From the NCBI RefSeq assembly GCF_902859945.1, contig NZ_CADIKL010000023.1, positions 53,425-117,424 on the forward strand: a stretch of 64,000 nucleotides of DNA, given 5' to 3'. Every line of letters starts with the position of its first letter. The first letter of the stretch is position 1. The position numbers and the translations under genes are program-made. Under the pieces are notes generated by a model. That model was not told the origin of the DNA, made no database searches, and saw only the letters and a list, made by a program, of their open reading frames with translations. This document shows, one piece after another, positions 59,973 through 64,000 of this stretch. Origin of the DNA: Paraburkholderia caffeinitolerans. GTDB lineage: Bacteria > Pseudomonadota > Gammaproteobacteria > Burkholderiales > Burkholderiaceae.

Positions 59973-60525
59973 CCTCTCCCTTCATGCCCCGCAGCAGATC
60001 ATCTCGGACCAGGGCATCGTGCGCGGCGTCGTGCTGCTGCTGTGGTTCAGGCTGCTGCGGCCGGCTTGCGTCGGCTCGATGTGGGCGGGCATCACGATCT
60101 ATGCATACCGGTATCTGTTGCCGTTCGAGCAGGGCGATCTCTCCTGGCCCGAACTGGTGTCGTATTTCGCGGCCATTGGCGCCATTGCCTCGGCTTTGAC
60201 GATGTGGATGATTCTCGCGCGCGTGGCGCACCCGTTTGCTTCGAAGTCGCGTACGCAGCGCTTGCTGCGCCGCAAGGCCGGGCTTACGGTTGAGCCGGGT
60301 CCGTTTGCTGGGGCAGCCACTCGCGATTTGAATGCGGTAGCGCGCGTGTTCGTGGCGTCGCACGATGCCAATGGGCTCATTGCAGCGCTGCGCGTGCTGT
60401 CCGTGACGGGGCCGGCCGCAAACGGCGCGGGTGAGGGTAAGTCCACCAGCGGCGCATACGGCCATGCGAAGCCGCCGGTGTATTCGCCGCCGGTCTCATC
60501 CTCGCGCCGGACACCGCGGCAGTGA
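59950..60525 (+). CDS. pgaD: PgaD, PNAG synthase accessory protein
   Basis: 191 residues with two membrane helices (VRGVVLLLWFRLLRPACVG; YFAAIGAIASALTMWMILARVA), as in PgaD, and a longer C-terminal cytoplasmic tail than E. coli (ALRVLSVTGPAANGAGEGKST). It assists PgaC and takes part in c-di-GMP-dependent activation in E. coli. Start overlaps pgaC by 23 nt. Confidence 0.9.
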   Translation: MNNTPVIDLSLHAPQQIISDQGIVRGVVLLLWFRLLRPACVGSMWAGITIYAYRYLLPFEQGDLSWPELVSYFAAIGAIASALTMWMILARVAHPFASKSRTQRLLRRKAGLTVEPGPFAGAATRDLNAVARVFVASHDANGLIAALRVLSVTGPAANGAGEGKSTSGAYGHAKPPVYSPPVSSSRRTPRQ

Positions 60526-60577
60526 GTGGACGGCCTCGCGCCATTTCAGGGCATTCCAGGGCGAAGCGGACGCCGAC

Positions 60578-61915
60578 ATGGATCGCACCATCGCGCGTGC
60601 TGGGCGTCGCGGCCGCCTTGGCTGGCTGGCAGCGTTTGGTTTGGCCTTCGTGGTCGCGGCCAGCGCAGCCTACGCGGCGTCTGTCGATAGTGAGAGCGCC
60701 AGCGCGCAGGTGATCAGTGCGCGGCGGGCGCCGGCCGGAGCGGTTGTGGCGGTACCTGCGCCGGGCATGGGGGACGAGCGGCGCTTCATGCACGGCATCG
60801 GATGGGCCAGCGGCCCGGACGACGAGCGCTGGGTCTTTTTCAGCAGTTCGGGGTTGCCGCCGCGCGGTGCGAATCGTGACGGCAGCTGGCCTCACGATGT
60901 CTATGTCGGCGAATGGTCGTCAGCGCAAGCGCACCTGTCCAACGTTCATATATTCATCAGCCGGCCGGAAGCGCAGGAGCCCGTGTCGATTGCACAAAAC
61001 ACCGAGGGCAATATCTTCGTCAGCTTCGAGGACGGCTGGAATACGCCGAACGAAGTCAGCCAGCGCTATGGCGTTTATCGCTCGAACCTTGCGCCCATCA
61101 AGCCCTATCCGAACGATGTCGAATCGGGTGGCCATTCCGGTCACGTGGCTGCGGTGGGCGAGCACTTTGTCGTGTTTTATTCGGAGGACTGGATAAATGG
61201 CGGCGGCGTCGACAATCTCGGTACCGGTAACGGCGTTTATGTGAAGGTCTACAACGGTGCGGGCAAGCTGCTGCGGCACGAGAATGTGGCGGCGCATGTC
61301 CGGGAGTGGTGGCCCATGATTGCGGGCTCGCCAACGCGGGCGCTGCTCGTATGGCAGAAGTACATCCCCGGCAAGCTCGTCGCAGATCTGGAGTTCGCCG
61401 TGTACGACCCGGTGAGTGGCAAGCTCGTGCGAACGGATGAGGGCGTCAATATTTTCCGCGTGGAGTACTACACCTATGCAGCCGCGTGGGTGCCGGATGT
61501 TAACCGCTTCATTGTTGAAGCGACGCTGGAGAACGGGCGTTCTTCGATTCTGCTGATCGACGAAGCGGGACACGTCACGGCGAAACTCGAATGCCTGCCC
61601 GCCTCGGTGCGTGAAGCGAGCATCGCAGTGAATGGTGATGTTGCCTATGTGCCTGCGCGTGATGGCCGCTTGATGGCGCTTGCGTTGACGGGCGACTCGA
61701 TCGAATTGCACGGCATGATGCGTGCACCGTTTGCGTGGGGCAATACGGGGGCGATCGGTATTCCGGACGGTCCCGGAGCGGTTCATTTTGTGTCGCTTTC
61801 GCCGGTTGGCTTGCGGGAAGCGGATTTCAACGTGCGCAACGAAGTGGCGCCTTCCGCATCGGATCGCTGCCGCCCCGAGGGTGCGCACACGCAGTCGAAT
61901 GTGTCGAACGACTAA
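60578..61915 (+). CDS. secreted beta-propeller-like protein in the pga operon
   Basis: ATG 60578 (MDRTIARAGRRGRLG) gives 445 residues; the frame extends further upstream without a ribosome site. Signal peptide (LGWLAAFGLAFVVAASAAYA) then a repetitive beta-rich domain: WASGPDDERWVFFSSSG, VSIAQNTEGNIFVSFEDGW, HVAAVGEHFVVFYSEDW, VREWWPMIAGSPTRALLVWQKY, TYAAAWVPDVNRFIVEATLENGRSSILLID and GDVAYVPARDGRLMALALT. About six blades can be drawn by eye, but no family is recognised. Position between pgaD and glmS, with gaps of 52 and 11 bp, says it works in PNAG biology, perhaps as a carbohydrate-binding or matrix protein; that is inference. Confidence 0.8.
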   Translation: MDRTIARAGRRGRLGWLAAFGLAFVVAASAAYAASVDSESASAQVISARRAPAGAVVAVPAPGMGDERRFMHGIGWASGPDDERWVFFSSSGLPPRGANRDGSWPHDVYVGEWSSAQAHLSNVHIFISRPEAQEPVSIAQNTEGNIFVSFEDGWNTPNEVSQRYGVYRSNLAPIKPYPNDVESGGHSGHVAAVGEHFVVFYSEDWINGGGVDNLGTGNGVYVKVYNGAGKLLRHENVAAHVREWWPMIAGSPTRALLVWQKYIPGKLVADLEFAVYDPVSGKLVRTDEGVNIFRVEYYTYAAAWVPDVNRFIVEATLENGRSSILLIDEAGHVTAKLECLPASVREASIAVNGDVAYVPARDGRLMALALTGDSIELHGMMRAPFAWGNTGAIGIPDGPGAVHFVSLSPVGLREADFNVRNEVAPSASDRCRPEGAHTQSNVSND

Positions 61916-61926
61916 AGGAGGCGATC

Positions 61927-63744
61927 ATGTGCGGAATCGTTGCGGGCGTGTCCCGGTGCAACATCGTTCCATCGTTGCTGGAAGGTCTGAAGCGGCTCGA
62001 GTACCGCGGGTATGACTCATGTGGCGTGGCGGTGCTCCAGCGCGGCCAGGCTCGCCGGGTGCGCACGCTTTCGCGCGTGTGCACGCTGGAGGCCGATGCG
62101 CGCGCGGTCGACCTCGATGGCGCAACCGGCATCGCGCACACGCGTTGGGCGACGCACGGTATGCCGGTGATCGACAACGCGCATCCCATCTTTTCGGGCG
62201 AGCAGATTGCGGTCGTGCACAACGGCATCGTCGAGAATCATGAGCAGTTGCGCCAGACGCTGCGAGAAAACGGCTATGAGTTTGCGAGTCAGACCGATAC
62301 CGAAGTGATCGCGCATCTTGTTCACGAACACTATCGCGGCGACATTCTCGCAGCGGTACGCGATGCAACACAATTGCTGCAAGGCGCGTATGCGATTGCC
62401 GTGATGTGTCGCGACGAGCCCGGACGGGTGATTGGTGCGCGACAGGGTTCTCCGCTGGTGGTCGGCATTGGTGCGGAAGGGGTATTTCTTGCCTCGGATA
62501 CATTCGCGCTTGCTGGCTGCGCCGAACGGTTTGTTTATCTCGAGGAAGGCGATCTCGTCGATATCGAAGGCAAGGACGTCAAGATTATCGACAAGACGGG
62601 GCAGACGGTTGCGCGCCGCGAGATTGCTTTTGTGCGCCACGCGTCCGATGCGGAGTTGGGCGCTTACCGTCACTTCATGCAGAAGGAAATCTTCGAGCAA
62701 CCGGTGGCGGTCGCGCGCACGATCGCGACAGTCAACGGCCGCGAACCACATCAGGCGGGCATGCCGAATCCGGAGGAGCTGGCCGACGTGACGAACGTGC
62801 TGCTGCTCGGCTGTGGCACCAGCCATTACGCGGCGCTGACTGCTTGCGGCTGGTTCGAGCGCTTCGCCAACGTTGCTGCGCGAGCGGAGATCTCCAGCGA
62901 ATATCGCTATCGTGACTATGTTTCGCCGGGAAACACGCTGGTGGTAGCGGTTTCGCAATCGGGGGAGACGGCCGATACGCTTGCGGCGCTGCGCTATACG
63001 CAGTCAAAGGGCGAGCAGCGAACGCTGGCGATCTGCAATGTCGCGGCGAGTGCGATGGTCAGGCAGTGCCGCTGGGCATTCATCACGGAGGCCGGACCCG
63101 AGGTGGGTGTGGCTTCGACCAAGGCTTTTACGACTCAACTCGTTGCGTTGTTCCTGCTTGCAATCCAGATGGGAAAGCAGCGTGGACAGGTGAGTGAGAG
63201 CGAGGCTGCGGATTACCTGCGCCAACTCGCTGCGTTGCCGGATGCAATGCGCAACGTGCTGGCGCGCGAGCCGGAAATCATGGCGTGGGCCGAAGCGCTT
63301 TATCAATCCGATCACGCATTGTTCCTTGGGCGCGGCACGCACTATCCCATTGCACTGGAAGGCGCGCTCAAGCTCAAGGAGATTTCCTATATACATGCGG
63401 AAGGCTATCCCGCCGGCGAACTCAAGCATGGACCACTCGCGCTCGTGACTGACGCGATGCCCGTGGTCGTGACTGCGCCCAACGACACGCTGCTGCACAA
63501 ACTGAAATCGAATATGGAGGAAGTGCGGGCGCGAGGCGGACACCTTTTCGTGCTGGCCGATTCGGATACGGGGTTGACGGCGGAGTCCGGCCTGCGCCTG
63601 ATTCACATGCCGGCCTGGTTCGGGGCACTGTCGCCGGTGCTTCATGTGGTGGCGTTGCAATTGCTTGCGTATCACGTGGCGTGCTTGCGGGGGACCGATA
63701 TTGACAAGCCCCGGAATCTCGCAAAATCGGTGACGGTGGAATAG
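61927..63744 (+). CDS. glmS: glucosamine-6-phosphate synthase
   Basis: Glutamine:fructose-6-phosphate aminotransferase, the entry to UDP-GlcNAc. 605 residues. N-terminal glutaminase domain with catalytic C2 (MCGIVAGVSR), HTRWATHG, HNGIVENH and the GxSPL-type RQGSPLVVG. Two SIS domains follow (LLGCGTSHYAALTACGWFERFANV, VAVSQSGETADTLAALR, GRGTHYPIALEGALKLKEISYIHAEGYPAGELKHGP). Ends DKPRNLAKSVTVE, the conserved C-terminus. A very good ribosome site (AAAGGAGG) precedes the ATG. It is likely a second glmS dedicated to the pga pathway. A strong terminator follows. Confidence 0.95.
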   Translation: MCGIVAGVSRCNIVPSLLEGLKRLEYRGYDSCGVAVLQRGQARRVRTLSRVCTLEADARAVDLDGATGIAHTRWATHGMPVIDNAHPIFSGEQIAVVHNGIVENHEQLRQTLRENGYEFASQTDTEVIAHLVHEHYRGDILAAVRDATQLLQGAYAIAVMCRDEPGRVIGARQGSPLVVGIGAEGVFLASDTFALAGCAERFVYLEEGDLVDIEGKDVKIIDKTGQTVARREIAFVRHASDAELGAYRHFMQKEIFEQPVAVARTIATVNGREPHQAGMPNPEELADVTNVLLLGCGTSHYAALTACGWFERFANVAARAEISSEYRYRDYVSPGNTLVVAVSQSGETADTLAALRYTQSKGEQRTLAICNVAASAMVRQCRWAFITEAGPEVGVASTKAFTTQLVALFLLAIQMGKQRGQVSESEAADYLRQLAALPDAMRNVLAREPEIMAWAEALYQSDHALFLGRGTHYPIALEGALKLKEISYIHAEGYPAGELKHGPLALVTDAMPVVVTAPNDTLLHKLKSNMEEVRARGGHLFVLADSDTGLTAESGLRLIHMPAWFGALSPVLHVVALQLLAYHVACLRGTDIDKPRNLAKSVTVE

Positions 63745-63765
63745 CGCCTGGCTCTTGGGGTCGGA

Positions 63766-63795
63766 CGGGGCCGAAATAGGCCCCGAAAGTTTTTT
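63766..63795 (+). terminator. rho-independent terminator after glmS
   Basis: CGGGGCC-GAAATA-GGCCCCG forms a perfect 7-bp stem, followed after AAAG by TTTTTT (63790-63795). It separates the pga operon from the rRNA promoter 11 bp beyond. Confidence 0.85.
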
Positions 63796-63806
63796 CGAAA
63801 AGACGC

Positions 63807-63835
63807 TTGACGGCCTTGGGAATGACCCGCATAAT
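63807..63835 (+). promoter_or_regulatory. rRNA operon promoter
   Basis: -35 TTGACG (63807-63812), a 17-bp spacer and -10 CATAAT (63830-63835). The transcript would start near 63842, in sequence that matches an rrn leader. This near-consensus promoter is expected for an rrn operon. Confidence 0.8.
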
Positions 63836-63850
63836 TCGCCTCCTTCGCTG

Positions 63851-63899
63851 ATCGCTGCGAACGAAAACGAAGCGATTAAGACGAATTGCTCTTTAAAAA
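63851..63899 (+). promoter_or_regulatory. rrn antitermination signals, boxB hairpin and boxA
   Basis: ATCGCT (63851-63856) pairs with AGCGAT (63871-63876) as boxB-like hairpin, then boxA TGCTCTTTAAAAA at 63887-63899. NusB/NusE bind boxA and keep RNA polymerase moving through the rRNA genes. The leader continues to the window edge (63900-64000); the 16S gene is not reached. Confidence 0.85.
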
Positions 63900-64000
63900 T
63901 TTACAGCCGATAAGTGTGGGCGCTTGATGGGTTTCGTGACCTGGTGATTCCTTCGGGAATGGCCGGGAGTAGCGAAAGTATCAAGAGTCTCACACAAAAG

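Overview
The window is chromosomal DNA from a high-GC betaproteobacterium of the Burkholderiaceae, most like Paraburkholderia or a close relative. This rests on the MetE, DUF748, AepXY-PhnW and PgaABCD protein types, the strong G/C bias at third codon positions, and a Burkholderia-type rRNA operon leader at the right edge. There is no insertion sequence, prophage, tRNA, complete rRNA gene or CRISPR array that I can see. It is mostly ordinary chromosome with accessory cassettes.

Layout. 1-1305: a zinc-finger repeat protein that runs off the left edge. 1390-4036: a decayed metR tail next to metE. 4063-6815: a copper ATPase behind a CueR-type promoter. 7008-12471: a DUF1254 lipoprotein and a large AsmA-like DUF748 protein. 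12528-18711: a MocR regulator divergent from a four-gene polyamine-type ABC importer. 18748-24112: a TetR-HlyD-ATPase-permease-NodT efflux operon with overlapping genes. 24291-31721: an orphan NarL-type response regulator, a small exported protein, an acyl-CoA synthetase, a Crp-like regulator, a PBP3-like transpeptidase and a chemoreceptor. 32121-36134: aepX-aepY-phnW, which makes 2-aminoethylphosphonate and probably CMP-activates it. 36159-37391: a PepSY membrane protein behind a Fur-like box. 37656-42670: a 49-residue Asp-Pro repeat protein, MocA, and a Tat-exported molybdenum hydroxylase (PaoABC type). 42997-45157: a divergent LysR / MDR oxidoreductase pair. 45142-46480: an aspartate carbamoyltransferase with an N-terminal helix-turn-helix and two matching palindromes. 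46817-48706: M23 peptidase, membrane coiled-coil protein and bactofilin. 49008-53633: a DapA-family lyase, small hypothetical genes and an ArsR / Old Yellow Enzyme pair. 54176-63744: pgaABCD, a secreted propeller-like gene and a dedicated glmS. 63807-64000: an rrn promoter and antitermination leader; 16S starts beyond the edge.

How genes work together. GlmS makes glucosamine-6-phosphate, the precursor for the poly-N-acetylglucosamine that PgaCD polymerises, PgaB deacetylates and PgaA exports. PEP mutase, phosphonopyruvate decarboxylase and the aminotransferase form a linear route to aminoethylphosphonate, and a nucleotidyltransferase fused to the mutase probably activates it. MocA supplies the cytosine dinucleotide form of Mo cofactor that PaoABC-type enzymes use. 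The M23 peptidase-bactofilin pair is a local cell-wall shaping module.

The most unusual observation is the HTH-ATCase gene. A 23-bp dyad lies just upstream of its start codon, and the same TACGC-N3-GCGTA core recurs about 250 bp away inside the coding region, which suggests an enzyme that represses its own gene. Next are the five-gene pga operon with private glmS, the CMP-aminoethylphosphonate operon with no visible transferase, the metR remnant, and a long-armed ArsR operator. All calls come from reading the sequence; no database search was run.
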